DNA of 64,000 bases from Amyelois transitella (lineage: Eukaryota > Arthropoda > Insecta > Lepidoptera > Pyralidae): NCBI RefSeq assembly GCF_032362555.1, contig NC_083506.1:9471501-9535500 (forward strand), read 5' to 3'. Below, piece after piece: positions 1-13,039 of this stretch. A program made the translations under genes and the position numbers. The notes under the pieces are model-generated. The model worked only from the letters and a program-made list of their open reading frames with translations. It was not told the origin of the DNA and ran no database searches. Position 1 is the first letter of the stretch; every line of letters begins with the position of its first letter.

Positions 1-3000
1 TTTTCAGATAAATTGTGGTGAAAAAGAAAAAACATTTTTAGAAATTAATTTGAAGTGAATTCTTCTACAAAATGAAATATGAAGCTGTTTTTCTCTCTCT
101 CATCGTTTTAAAATATTTCTGAAACCCTGACGATTAATAATCGATTTTTTTGGTATTCAATAAAGTTTTATTGGTTGATTGGTTTTATGTTTAGTCTCAT
201 TTAAAAATATCCTTAAGAGGACTCTTGAAACATTAAACGCACTCAATGTTTATAAAAATATTTTATTTATAATGACTCATACACTAAGTATACAAAACAA
301 AAAATATCTCTACCTTTACGCAACGCAGTGAAACTATAAAAATTAAGAAAAGATTCAATAGCCCCCAGCAGTTTATAATGTCTGCAGTCTGTATATAATT
401 ATTAAATATGGATGGCTCCATTGCCACAGAATCAATAACAAAAAAGTACCTGTTCCTAGACTGAACAAAGTGTTATTTTTTCAATTCTGGAACCATTGTC
501 AACCAATAATTTTAAGAAATGGGTGGGTAATAACTTTTTTAAACCTATGATTTTCTATTTTTTCACTCCTTTGAGTCTGTTGGGTCTGCCTACTCCGTAA
601 AGTCGTGATAAAATGCAAAAATAATTTTTTTTTCATTAAAATTCGATTTTATCAATCTCAGAATTGAGATGCAATATGAAAAAACACGTCTATATTCCTT
701 GCGGGTAGACAGAGCCAACAGTCTTGAAAAGGCTAATTGACAGTGATTGATATATATAAATTTTAGATAGTTAGTTGTTAATACTTACTTAAATTATAAT
801 TGTGATGATTTTTTGAAATACAAATTAAACAATTTTTTAAATGGACGTGTACTTGCTAAGGAAGATTCTCGTTAAAATAACCGTAGTAAGTAAGTACCTA
901 TACAATACCGAAATGCCTTCTGTGAAATTATCATTGACCATCAATCCACCAACCAAGCATCGCAGGACCATCCTCATCAACATCATAGAATATACATTAC
1001 GTGCAGACTCCCTCTGTAATGGCCGCTCACGTACACCTCACTATCCTTTCCTGCCATTAGAATCCTTAATTGCTCTGGGATTGGTCATGTTAGTCTCTTT
1101 TATGGTAAAGCGGTCAAATTTAATTGTTTTTATGAGTGTCTGTTTTTCAACCCGTGAATTATTAGTTTTGTAACCGGGTGCTGGTGGTCTGTTATTATTA
1201 TATTATTAGTATGTTTCCCTTCGGCATCTAAATTGACTGCTTAATTTTTTCATCGATATCCATTATTATCGTGATCCGTGTCTTAAGGGATGGAAATGAG
1301 CGATCAATCCATTGGCACTTATTATTTTTTAGATACAAAAAATATTATGCATATTCTCAGATTATCTGCCAAGGTTTACAAAAAAAATATTATTTTAATG
1401 TAGGTACTAGGTAACAACTTTTCGACCTGTTATAGAATGGGACAGATACATAAATCTCCATTATGCAAATTCGGTTGCAATTTACTTATATCTATTTCAA
1501 AAGCTCATTCGTGCACAATAAATGTACGGTATTAAGGCAAATCTATTTTTAATAAGTACTCCTATATCCGTGACTAAAAGTCGTGTGAATATTGCTTTTT
1601 AAATAAAAATGTGTAACCTTACGTCGTGTATAAAAAAAATAACAAAGACACGCGGAAAAGTTACACTGAATCGTTCTGATTTCAGGCGGTGACCGTGAAG
1701 TGGTGCTAAATCGCGGTACAATGCTGGTGGAAGTCGCTGGCACTATTCTTTCTCATTCATAGAATTCGGAATAATATAAGACTTTAGAAGTGTCCAACCT
1801 GGGTTTGGTGAATGTGAAGTCGCAACGCAACTGAATGTTATGACATCATAGCCTTTCATATTGCATCTCAATTCTGACATAGATTTGACTACTTTACAAC
1901 GGCGCAGAAAAATGCGTTTAATGCAATAAGACAAAACATCATTCATTTAGCTGCAACTGATATTTCTATTGTCTTATTTTATTCCGATTTCTATGATCAT
2001 AATAACTCCATATCCCACTTGGGTGGTCCGTATGCCGTGCCGTCGCCGCATTGTAATCAATTTGTACGCCCCCCAACCCTTGGCCCACCCCTCGACCCTG
2101 TAACGTTTCGATAGATGCATCTTTCGTCACGCACCCGTCTGCTCATGTATTATTTTTTTAACAGGTGCAAGATTAGAAATACATTAAGCCCTGACATGTA
2201 AAGACTTAATTCACAGATAACTTATTTTATCTCTGTCGGCACCTTTATGGTTTCGCATTTAATATACCTTCCATAAACAATCTTATTGATAGTGTTAGCA
2301 GCATGAGAATTTGGATAGCTGATATAATAAAATCTATCTTTTGTTTGCATCAACGTTTCTTATATTGATTATATTGTTCAAAACGTCAAGAATATTTACA
2401 TGCCAGTATTTATTTAAAACAAGTTCGAAATTCCTTCTAACTATAATAATTTCAACAAATAAATAAATATTCATCAGGTCTAGTCTAAGTCACTCGACAA
2501 CAATATAAGTATGTAAATTATGCTTCACAAAACCAAACCTAGTCGGTGTAAAATTCAAAACGGAGACCACCCAAGTAACAAGTATTCTGCAGGTAATTTA
2601 TGTTTAAGTTTTGCAAACAATACCATTTTTTGTAGGACGACTCAATTAGTAAGACGCGGATAACACGCCGCACAATAGCCTGTAAATGACTCCGACTACA
2701 TTCTCTTCAGATCAGAAGTCAGTTGAGAAGGTTTATTTTTCACTGTCGACTCATCCTGGTTTTAGATAAGTAGGTAAATGTAACCACTTTGCGTTTAAAA
2801 TGTTTCCACTCGATTGCGTTTCCCAAGCTAAAGCAAACTGTGACATCCATCACGGAAATCGAAAGTAAACATTAGGTAATCAATCATTACCGGCTTGCGA
2901 TGGAGATGACTTTAATAAAAACTGAGGGCTGATGAAAGGGCAGGATGTCGCCGGGACCAGCCTTTTTTGATGTCCCCACGCTTCGTCAAGGTGGCATTTG

Positions 3001-5599
3001 GCTTAAGGCTGAACAAACTTGGCTGCAAGCGCGACATCGATAATTCACTCTTCAAGATTTTTCTTGCAATACGTTTCCATTGTTATAAACTACAAGCGAA
3101 ACGTTTGAGTTTAGTATTTTTTATATTTAGCAAATATTGTTCAATATCATGATGATATAAATGAATATATAGAATGGGAACTTTCATTTTGTGAAACTGT
3201 GTGTTACTTTTTAAGAATAAAACACTTGCAGTACTTACTTGCAATCGAAAGTAAATATGATGTTCTCGTGTAGAGTTTTTGTCTTTATATAGAAAACGCT
3301 TTTACCCGCTGCTTCGCCTGCGCGAATTTAGCGTCACCCACAAAGAATACAGGTTTTTCGCAAATCCCATGTGAATTATACCACGTGTCTACGCTATGGT
3401 ATTAACCGACGTGAAAATTGTATGTAATTTTCTCTCTTTTCAAACTCTCGGACTGCACTAGTGAATAAACCACAGATTGACCAAGATATGATAATACATC
3501 TAAGCCAATGGAAACAGTGCCACCAGTGGCTCCCGGTGATAACCGTGCTTCCTGAGCTGGTAGATATTGCCACAGAATAAATACAGATACGGAAAGGTAA
3601 GTACAGTAAAACAAAAAATAAAAACGTAGAAAAATCTTAATAGAAACTATGCTTGCTTATGCAATTTTAATATAAAAACAATATTAAAATTAATAATGAT
3701 TAAAATGATATGATGAATGTCAACGAAATTAGGTACCCAAGAATTACGAAACTATTTTATTAGACATAGAATCATCAAAGTGGGCCTTCTGATACCTGGT
3801 CGATTCTGTACGTAGTCTGACTTAACTATTTGCTTTAATCAGTCGCGCTGACTGGACAGGCTCCTCGTGAGAACTTCACGCTTCCCAAGACTAATTAATT
3901 ATATAAATTGTTACAATTAGACTACTTGTTTACTTTCAAACTTTTAAATTCGATTTAGTAAAAAAAACCGTTCCAAGCGGACAGTATAGATTATGAATGA
4001 ATTATTTTCTGTTTAAAATAAGCCAGATCTCCTACAACATTGCTTTGTATTCTATGATGCTCCCGTCAAATAGTTTGGTATTTAACTTTTTTTCTTATAA
4101 TTTCTCGTATCATATTATGAGATGCCCTTACCGCCTTACTTTGTAAAGTAGGTACTTTACTCGTCATCGACATAATACAATAGCTTACCGTTAATCGCCT
4201 TTATTTTTATAGTATCTGTAGGCACTCGAAAACATCCGCAAAGCTTAAAATTTTTTCAACATCCGCGTATTTCAGTAAGCTGTTGTCGTTTCCAAAAACG
4301 CCTACCGTAAGGCCGACTAGAAAATAACAATCTTTAGAAAAAACTGTGAGCATAGTGTCGGACGGTGTTTGCGCATGAGTTTAGCGGGCCCTTGTTACCT
4401 CGAGTGGCACCGTGTATAAACAACACGGCAGCCACGTTAATTCCCCGTCAGGCGAATTGCCCTGCTTCCAAGACGTTTTGCATTGGTATCTACACGGCAG
4501 TTTATCGTTGGAATATTATGGAATAAATAAAATTTGAAATTTTGAGATAATCGTGGCCTCGGCTGTTGTCTATGTCTACCGCGTACGGAATTGAGACGTG
4601 ATTGTATATAGTATGAGATACATTATGTGAATGTGTTTTTTTTATCAACCGCTAGCAATTTCTCGAGAATCCGCGGGCTATGGGTAGCTGGATGCATATA
4701 CATATATCGATAATCACACACAATTTTGCTTTAAATGGACGCTAGCCCTTTTTGTCAACAATTAAAAATATCTTCCACTAATATTCCATCATAGACGTGA
4801 CTATGTATGTTTGTTAGTTTATTCCACATCGGTTTATTTTTCACATATCATGGTCATCCTAAGGAACTTATTGTATGACTAAGCTGTGTACTCAGGACGC
4901 TCAGCACAGTAGCCGAGCTACCTGCGCCAGCGCACCTCGCGCCTGTCTCAATTGCAGCCCTTATCATTCCATAAAAATAAATAAATCCCTGGTAAACACT
5001 CCAGGGACGGATTTAAATCAAATAAAGCAAAATAAGAATCGTACTCGAGTACTCTGTAATTCTTTTTAATGTTCTCAACAACCTTAACGTTCACTTTGAC
5101 CACAAGTTGATGTCGAAAAAGAGTCCAGCGATAAATCTTATCAGACGACATGTTAAAAGCGCATAAACCGGCTAAGTGCGAATGTTTATGCGTCGATTGA
5201 AGTTCCGTTCATAGTATTCAATTGAATAATTTTTTTTTTCACTAGAAGAACTTAGTAAGCGTAAGTATTATGAGCTGTTGATAAAAGAAAAAACCCGCTT
5301 TTATTTCTTGGACAAGGAATTATTTATTTATTTCCATAACATTTTAGGCATTTATGCCATTATTATTAAGATTACGTACTTTTACACAATCTGACTTGTG
5401 AGAAGTTATTCAAAAGCTTGATGTCCAAAAAGCCTTTAATTAGGTCAACAGGGACATCCTGCTGCACGAAATTAAATTACTCTTTCAGGAATTAAGTTCT
5501 CTGTCAGATCCAATGTTTGACTGGTAGATAATGCTTCCAGCATTAAGTCCGCCAATTGTGCTATACATTTGTATTTTGTGCAATGAAGTTTAAATAAAT
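1..5599. other. Gene-free AT-rich stretch
   Basis: No open frame here has protein-like composition, a recognisable domain or convincing splice signals. The only repeat I can name is a SINE fragment near 683-743. A short Helitron-like trace (compositional resemblance to the chamber CGACTTCGTCCGCG) may lie near 3300-3335. The stretch could be intergenic or lie inside a long intron of a gene outside the window. Confidence 0.5.
683..743 (-). repeat. SINE 3' fragment
   Basis: This matches the 3' part of the (TATG)n-tailed SINE whose full copies lie at 59285-59555 and 40075-40357, in reverse orientation. The diagnostic block GGGTAGACAGAGCCAACAGT is present. It is truncated and diverged. Confidence 0.75.
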
Positions 5600-6220
5600 G
5601 TAGAAAAATCTTTGCATACATCTTTGGCATCTCAAATTATCTTAAATTTCTTTAATGTTGCCCCAAAATATTAAAATTGTGCCCAAAGGAAGTCTCTACC
5701 TACTGGGTTCACCGATTTTCGACCAGGCCATACCTCCCCTTTTGAGTAAATCTATTCCCAAATTTAATGACCATTCGGACCGCTTGTTAAAATTAGTAGT
5801 CATTCCGCTTTCTTTATTTGAAAATGTTATTTACTCGTTCCAAAATTTACTTACCTGCTCCGTTGTAGCTCTATTTGAAAATTTCCCAATTTGGTACACT
5901 CTGTTGACCAGCTTTTGAAAACTAAAATTGGATCCATTTTAAACATTTGCTTTAGTGCGCAGGCATGGTCCGAAGCCTCTTTGCCTATACGGTGGTTTGG
6001 GAATCTGCAAAATTTCAGTAATGCATTGTATGCATTCCTCTGCTCAATCCATAGCACACGCGATCTCGTAGGTAATATATACTTTAAGCCTCAACCTTGG
6101 CTAGCTAGACTGAGTCCAAATTTACCAGCCAAACTACACTTGCAGTTCCTTCTACTTGCAGTTCCCAGATGGATGGTTTCTCAGGCAGAGACCGGGCGAG
6201 GCCCAGTGCCGTGCAGTGGT

Positions 6221-6286
6221 GCAGTGCCCAGATTCTGGCCTGGCCGCAGCTAACAAGCTGCGGCCAGGCCAGAATCTGGGCACTGC
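6221..6286. repeat. Perfect 31-bp hairpin, 4-nt loop
   Basis: Positions 6221-6251 are an exact reverse complement of 6256-6286, separated by the loop AACA. The arms are GC-rich in an AT-rich setting. No transposon ends or target duplications flank it. A replication template switch is a plausible origin; a foldback sequencing artefact is the main alternative. Confidence 0.95.
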
Positions 6287-6389
6287 CTTTATGCTTATTC
6301 CTCTCCTGCCTTAAGTACTTTCCTTAATACACTTATCCTTTGTAGCTGTCGGTCTGCACATCATGGCTGAAGTCTGCGTAAATCAACTG

Positions 6390-6790
6390 CTGTGTTTCTT
6401 CGGCCACCATGGACTCTCTTGCGTCTCGGGTGCCGGCCGTCATTTCCGCCATGCTGCCCTCAACGACATCCTACGCAGGGCGTTTATCTGCACCGATGTC
6501 AGCAGCGACTAGTAGGGAGGCTGGAGCGGCGGCGCATACCCGGGAACGCTATAAGACTAATAAATACCATTGGCACCCAGTATGACTTCATACCCTTTGA
6601 TGTCGAGACTTTTGGTTCGTGGGGCAGGGGGGCACGTGGGCTTCACAAGGCGCTCACCAAACGGCAGAGAGGCAACGGGTAACACTCGCGCGGGCAGCTT
6701 TCTTGCACAGCGTATTGCTATAGCAATACAGCGCGGGAATGTTGCCTGTGAGATGGCAACCCTACCAAGGGGTCCAAACTTAAATAATAT
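6390..6790 (+). pseudogene. Decayed retroelement fragment
   Basis: Across shifting plus-strand frames one reads RHAALNDILRRAFICTDVSS (about 6446-6508), then a piece with FIPFDVETFGSWG (about 6587-6626), then GSFLAQRIAIAIQRGNVAC (about 6698-6754). From memory these blocks resemble the conserved C-terminal part of reverse-transcriptase-containing retroelement proteins that are abundant in invertebrate genomes. I cannot name the clade. Frameshifts and in-frame stops show the piece is dead. No reverse transcriptase core or element ends were found nearby. Confidence 0.55.
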
Positions 6791-7671
6791 TTTATTATCC
6801 GTTTTCCGTTTTGCCATCAACTGGCGCTTATCCCTAAAACGTAACACGTGGTCCGAGTTTTGTGTTAAAGGGACTAATTTCCTTTGGGATTTAAATATCT
6901 TTTTCCTTATTTTGAAAGGAAACAAGAGCGGGCCACCCACGTTGCTGCTCGGAGACAGTGCAGGCTGACAGGTATCGTCGGCAAAAGTATTAAACATTTA
7001 AAGTATATATTACCTTGAAAGTACTTTACATATAATAATAATACTTATACTTAAAATATAATAAAACTACCTTAAAAGACATTACCCTTTGGTAATGCAG
7101 TAGAGTAGGTAGAGGCATAAAAAACTTTCAGAGGGTAATTCCAATTTTGTGTGTTCGAATTACAAAACTCAAAAATGGTATATCAAAATGATTTAGGTAC
7201 ATAAAATATTTACAGATAACCTAATAACATAATATTTTAAATGTTCTTCCAGAATGCAAAGTATTTTTTTTTCAGAATTCATTTAACACTCAAAGTCTTC
7301 TAATTTTGCGTTATTGTAATTGAATAAAATATTTAATGCACGTCGCACGTCGCCGGTATCAAATAAACCATTAAAAGTAAATTTACGACCGACAGTAAAT
7401 TCTAAAATATCAAATTAACTATTGGCAAATCTGACATTTCATTTGGGTCACTTCGTTGAATTGCATTTATGGGAAATGAACACACGTATGACCATTATTT
7501 TATAATACAAACTAATAAGGTCACAAAATAATAGGTAGGTACTTATTCTTCTGTGTAACTATAAAAGAGAAATTCAAAAAGTTGATAAGTACTTTTCTCA
7601 TAAAATAACAAAATATGTCCTACAAACGCTGTATGATTGCTGTAAGATTTTTCAACACTTTTAGTTGTACT

Positions 7672-7768
7672 TACATACATACAATCACCTATATCCCTTG
7701 TGGGGTAGACAGAGCCAACAGTCTTTAAAACACTGATAGGACACGTTCAGCTGTTTGGCATAATACTT
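7672..7768 (-). repeat. SINE 3' fragment
   Basis: Reverse-oriented 3' portion of the (TATG)n-tailed SINE, with the GGGGTAGACAGAGCCAACAG block and a short CATACATA remnant of the tail at its left end. Confidence 0.75.
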
Positions 7769-8359
7769 GTACTTACTTATTTAAATTATTTTGGTTTATG
7801 AAATGGTTTATGAAATATGTAGGCACCTCTTTATGAGGTTCTCAATTCGCCGGAATCTTTGTTTCAACAAAGTTTTCGTAATGGTATGGTCTACTCGTAA
7901 CATCCGCAGATATTGGAGTAGTACAATTTTCATTATAATTTTAATAATTATAATAATAATTTTATTTTGAAAGTCCTATGCTGGTAATAGCAAAAATGGA
8001 TATGTGTTATTATCTGTTCGTTATTTATTTTGGACCCTTCGCCAGACCATGCAGACATTTTGATATATGAGGGTCGATGTCGGTAAGCCCATGACAGAAA
8101 TAAAACCAGTAACTCTTTATGAACAACCAAAATTCATTCGCAAACAAACGACTAAAGTTAAGAATATACCTCATTTTATTATCATCTAAATTAAGTCCTT
8201 TACATGATGGCCGTGAATGAAGTGGTTGGCCGCGATATATGTACGTACATGATGTGGCAAATAATTGGCTGACTAAAGTTTTTCTAACCTAATTAGAAAG
8301 AAACATTGAATTTGAACATGGTCTTGCATCTTTTCAGCAAAATCTTTAAAAAGAAAAGA

Positions 8360-8416
8360 AAGAGGTAGTCTCTGCCTACCCCTCCGGGAAAGAGGCGTGA
8401 TTTTATGTATGTATAA
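8360..8416 (+). repeat. LINE 3' tail fragment
   Basis: This short segment matches the extreme 3' end of the LINE copy at 40488-42225: a block containing CTCTGCCTACCCCTCCGGGA followed by the GCGTGATTTTATGTATG tail. It is a severely 5'-truncated copy. Confidence 0.75.
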
Positions 8417-9069
8417 AATCTTTTAGTCATTGATTTTAGTTTTCGTAGAATGACGTCATCTATTCAGTGGATCATTGCGATAAATATTATATCGCTACTC
8501 ACCAATTAACGGAGTATTTTTTAAATTTATTTTTATTTAGGATCTCTTCTTATTTCTTGAATTAATAAGTTTTTTTTTTTCGTAGGAAAACACAAATAAC
8601 TGATAAATCAGTCATGAAAATCATCTTGATAAATAACGTCAGGCGGATGGCGATTGTGTATTTTTTCTTCTTTGTCGGTCGGCACAGTGTGTTAGTTTTT
8701 TCCAATTACTTCTGTCAATTGCCATCTCACTGGTTACTCCCTTTCTCCTCATACTATCCTTTACGCGATTGTGTATTTATTAATTATAACTGAAAATTTC
8801 CAGAAACACTAAAAAAGTAAAGGACCTTTCTATTTGAGAATAAAAATTGAAAGGTTAGAAAAAGGTTTAGGCGTCTATTTGGTCTACGGTACGACGAGCA
8901 CGTGGTTTAACGAATTGGCCTTGAAATTGATGCCAATTTATTTGATAAGTTACTTACTCTAAGTAATTAGTCGAAATACTTTCGCAAACTATTAGCTACT
9001 TTCGTTACTACTTAATCTTAAGGACAGTCTTAAAGTTTTGATAAATACATTCATTCATTTATTTATATA

Positions 9070-9192
9070 AGCACGTCTATATCCCTTGTGGGGTAGACAG
9101 AGGAAGCGGTTTTGAAAGACGTAATGATAAAAGGCCACGTTTAGCCGTTAGGATTAATGATAGAATTGAGATTCAAATAGTGACAGGTTGAT
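9070..9192 (-). repeat. SINE 3' fragment
   Basis: Reverse-oriented SINE piece running from the 3' tail block through the AATAGTGACAGGTTG block. It is diverged from the full copies. Confidence 0.75.
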
Positions 9193-12100
9193 AAATAAAC
9201 TAATATAACATTTGTCTCTAATTTACGAGTGCAAATATATTTTTACTGCCCCGATACTTATTGTCCCTGATGACGAGCTCATCAAAAATAATGATCACAA
9301 TAATAGTGTTGATAGAGCGGCAATAAAACGTATCTGCAGCTCGAATTTCGTTGTATTTTGTTTGTCTACACTATTAATAATAAACGGATCTATGTTTAAC
9401 TGCGACTTGGGTGGTCTTGGGGCAGACAGCAGACAGAATAAGGTCGAGATTTGAGAGATATCGTTCGCTCGGATGAAATTGAAATAGATAGGGAGAGGTA
9501 GGCACTTATCTTGTGTCAGATCGCATCTAGTGCTCCAGTGCGCCTAGAAACGTCGCTGGTACATTATCCACGCCATGTCACCCAGCGTACTCCATGCAGG
9601 TAGCATGGCCGACCTTATACTTGATGCCGCCAAAGAGTTGGGGAGATTTCGATGTGTCTGATTATATCAATATTAAATTCCCAAATCTACTTCTTTATTA
9701 TATTACTAGCGGCCTGCCATGGCTTCTCCTGTGGTACATACATAGCAGATTATGCATCTTTTTAACAGTAAAAGAATTTTCATGGTCGGTTCAGTATTTC
9801 CGAAGAATAAACAAATTAATAATCATAGTTACAACTTAAGGAAAATTTTTATTTCTAACTAATGATGAAACTGATGAATAGAAGTCCTATTTATGAATAT
9901 TAAGTTAAGAACAAGTTTTCGGACACCTTGAATCCAAGTTCGGTCTCATGATTAAACCGATAGAAAATACCATGAATGTGGCATTTTCTGTCAGCTTTAT
10001 CTGATAAAGTAAGAACTGCAAAATGCTATGAATTTTTAATAAATAAAGAATGCACATAAAATTGTTATCTACGCCTACGTGAATAACCCGCATACAAAAT
10101 TCCATAACCAAATAAGCTTACCTAATTGGAATTCTAATAAACATAAGAGCAGCCTCAGCTTGCACCAAGGCACACACCCGATAGCTTCACATTTTCCTCC
10201 CACACGCAGAATACTTATTCCAAATGACTGCTTAGTATGTACCACTGGTAGTATCTGGGAACCAGTGATTATTTTCCAAATAAAGAAGCACCGTGCTATT
10301 AAAATATAAATTAAATACTTAATGCCTACGACCTACCTACACATTTGATACTTATATAAAACAACAACTGAGGTTTATGTAGCAGTGGTACATGATATAA
10401 ATTAATGCGAGAATCATAAATAGAGTCAGGTAAAAAGCGCATAATAAAAAAATCCATAATGCCCAGGTACAAATCCTACAGCGGCAAACAAAGACACTTT
10501 CCCAAGTTATTACATAAGTTTGATTGGTAACCGATGCTCATTCGGCAGGCAACTGCGAATTTCCATATTAAGGCAACTTATGATTGAGACCATGATCCAA
10601 GCTAGGTTTTTTTTTTTGAAAATTAGTCTAACTCTTTCTGTTCATTAAAAACTTATTAATATTGATATCGTGGTTTAAATTTTAGGCCATAAAGTTCGGA
10701 ATGATTATATCTACTAATGCAACAATTACAGTGGTTTCCAGAACACCCGTTCTTCGAACCGATTTGCGCCAACCAATCATTACGTCTGTTCTAAACCGAA
10801 GATAGCCACTTCCTCATATGCGAAAACTTCAATTCCCTGTAATTATAGGTTTTAGTTTACGATCTTCTAGGCAAGGCTTTACGGCACGGAGCCTATGACT
10901 GACCTTCCGAGAAAATGGAGCTCTCGACAATGTCCACGACCACCCACGAACTGTTTGTTGTATTACCAGGCAAATTTAAGTGGAAACATAACACGGCCTT
11001 ATTCAGAGCTCGAGTCACAATACAATTAGGTTCCTTTTATTGTAAGACTTGCCTTGTTGTATTTGTGGAACGATTAGTATCTTGGACCGATATTCTTTAA
11101 AACGAATGTTTCTACATTTGTTTTACAAGGCCTTTACCCAAGGTTTGTAAAAAATATTATTTTACAACTCTGAATAAACCTAAAGTTTAGCCTTTCTTCC
11201 TTTTTTTCCACACTATACTCCACTTCCACTATACTACAAACTCAGGTAGACTCCAGTGTCACAGTCAATATCAACAGCAAAGTTTTACAGTCAAAACTCT
11301 ACATTACGAAGATTTGATTCATCATCCAAGGATTGGATTTATCTACACACATGGATATACAGTTTTGAAGCCTGGACGATCATGTTAAAGGAGGAAGCAA
11401 GCTCCTCTTGCCGGGAATTAGAACTTGCTTGAAAACCAAAAAGGCAAGCTTGAGCTGATAAAAGACCACATTATGATGAAATTACGATGAATCTACACAT
11501 GCTCCACCTCAATCCACACCTAAACGAATCTAATTCGAAAATAACCATTTGACACCAATTCTAATTACAACACTATCCTGTAGGCAAGGCAGGGCCTTGA
11601 TTACCTATAACAGCCACGCAACAAATTGCAATTTATTTCCCTTTGATTGTATCTTTATGCAACCGGTGCTTCTAGTCAAACCCACGAGCGGTAACGTATG
11701 TGCAGAATTTTAATGGGCTAATGTAGCACCCATAGTCAGTGTCCTAAATTATTCAGACTTATCTAGGATTGGGGATAAAAAGATAATATTTTATGATGTT
11801 AGTATTATTCCCGTAAAGGTATTATTAGCTATTATGCATCAATATATTAATATATTATTATATTGATGCATATGTTGTAAGACTAAGCTACAAAGAAAAC
11901 TGTAGAAATACTGTAAGCCAACAAATCACACAGGCACTTCGCATGCACAAAATCTTGTTACCAAATCACGTCCACACGGGCCGCTGAATATTTTTATTCA
12001 GTCGTCGATAGGTAACTTTCCACACATTGCAATTTGATGAACAATGTTGCAAAGCAAATGAGTTGTCACCAAATCTGTACATGTGCCGTCACAGGCGTAC

Positions 12101-12476
12101 CTGAACGTGATTGGCCTGCAAATGAGACCTTCAGCTGACAAAGGCTCCATATACAACTCGGAATAGCTGACCGTCGTCATAGTAACAATGTAAAGTAAAA
12201 CCCAAGAAACCCTTCATGCAAGCTGGAGTATGCAAAATATTATGACGATTTTGCGCTTATTGGGTTTGAGTAAATTGGTCATTCACGCAGTATGGATAAG
12301 ACACGGAAAGTGCGCTTTGAATTGTATAAAACGTAAGATTGACTTATTTGTGGCAACCAGTAGGTATGTATTTTTTTATCTTTTCTATTTTGCATATTTT
12401 ATATATATGCATGTCTTTAAAGAAAAGGAATGTGAGAACATACATGATTTTGATTGAAAACATAGTTTTTGATATA

Positions 12477-13031
12477 GTGCCGTGTGGTTCCCGGCACCAA
12501 TATAAAAAAGAATAGGACCACTTCATCTCTTTCCAATGGATGTCGTAAGAGGCACCTAAAGGTTAGGCTTATAAATTCGGGATTCTTTTTTTAGGCGAAG
12601 GGATTTCAACCTGTCACTTTATGAATCTTATACATACATATAATCTCGTCTATATCCCTTGCGGGGTAGACAGAGCCAACAGTTTTGAAAAAACTGATAG
12701 CCACGTTCAGCTATTTGGCTTAATGATAGAATTGAGATTCGAATAGTGACAGGTTGCTAGCCCATCGCCTAAAAAACAGAATCTCAAGCTTGTAAGCCTA
12801 TCCCATAGTCCCCTTTTACGGCATCCATGGGAAAGAGATGGAGTGGTCCTATTCTTTTTTGTATTGGTGCCGGTAATATATATATGAATCTCAATTCTAT
12901 AATTTAGCCAAACAAACAGAAAAAAAACAATCTCTCGGCCCGGCTCGGCCTATTAGTTACCAGACTGTAACTAATAGGCTCTATCTACCCCGCAAGGGAT
13001 ATAGATATGTTTATATGTATGTATGTATGTT
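12477..13031 (+). repeat. SINE split by a second SINE
   Basis: The outer plus-strand SINE begins with GTGCCGTGTGGTTCCCGGCA at 12477 and ends in a TATG-rich tail near 13031. It is interrupted at 12629-12882 by a reverse-oriented copy of the same family. The 9-bp sequence TATGAATCT occurs on both sides of the inner copy (12620-12628 and 12883-12891) and marks its insertion. The outer copy also carries a perfect 13-bp hairpin with a 6-nt loop (12948-12979) where other copies have the short CAGTCTT/AAGACTG stem. Confidence 0.85.
12629..12882 (-). mobile_element. Inner SINE copy
   Basis: Near full-length reverse copy of the SINE, from the tail side (TACATACATATAATC) to the GGTGCCGG 5' end. It is flanked by the 9-bp duplication TATGAATCT. 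Because it lies opposite to its host SINE, the locus can fold into a hairpin of over 100 bp per arm. Confidence 0.85.
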
Positions 13032-13039
13032 TCTAATAT

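Larger units (their letters stand above)
7000..12470. other. Gene-free stretch with repeat fragments
   Basis: I see no supported gene. The stretch holds SINE fragments (7672-7768 and 9070-9192), a LINE 3' tail (8360-8416) and otherwise AT-rich sequence with only short accidental frames. An AT-rich imperfect palindrome lies near 11836-11870. Confidence 0.5.

Noticed and set aside
841-1173. 110-codon plus-strand frame at the left edge
   Set aside because: No domain, no splice support and AT-rich composition; likely chance.
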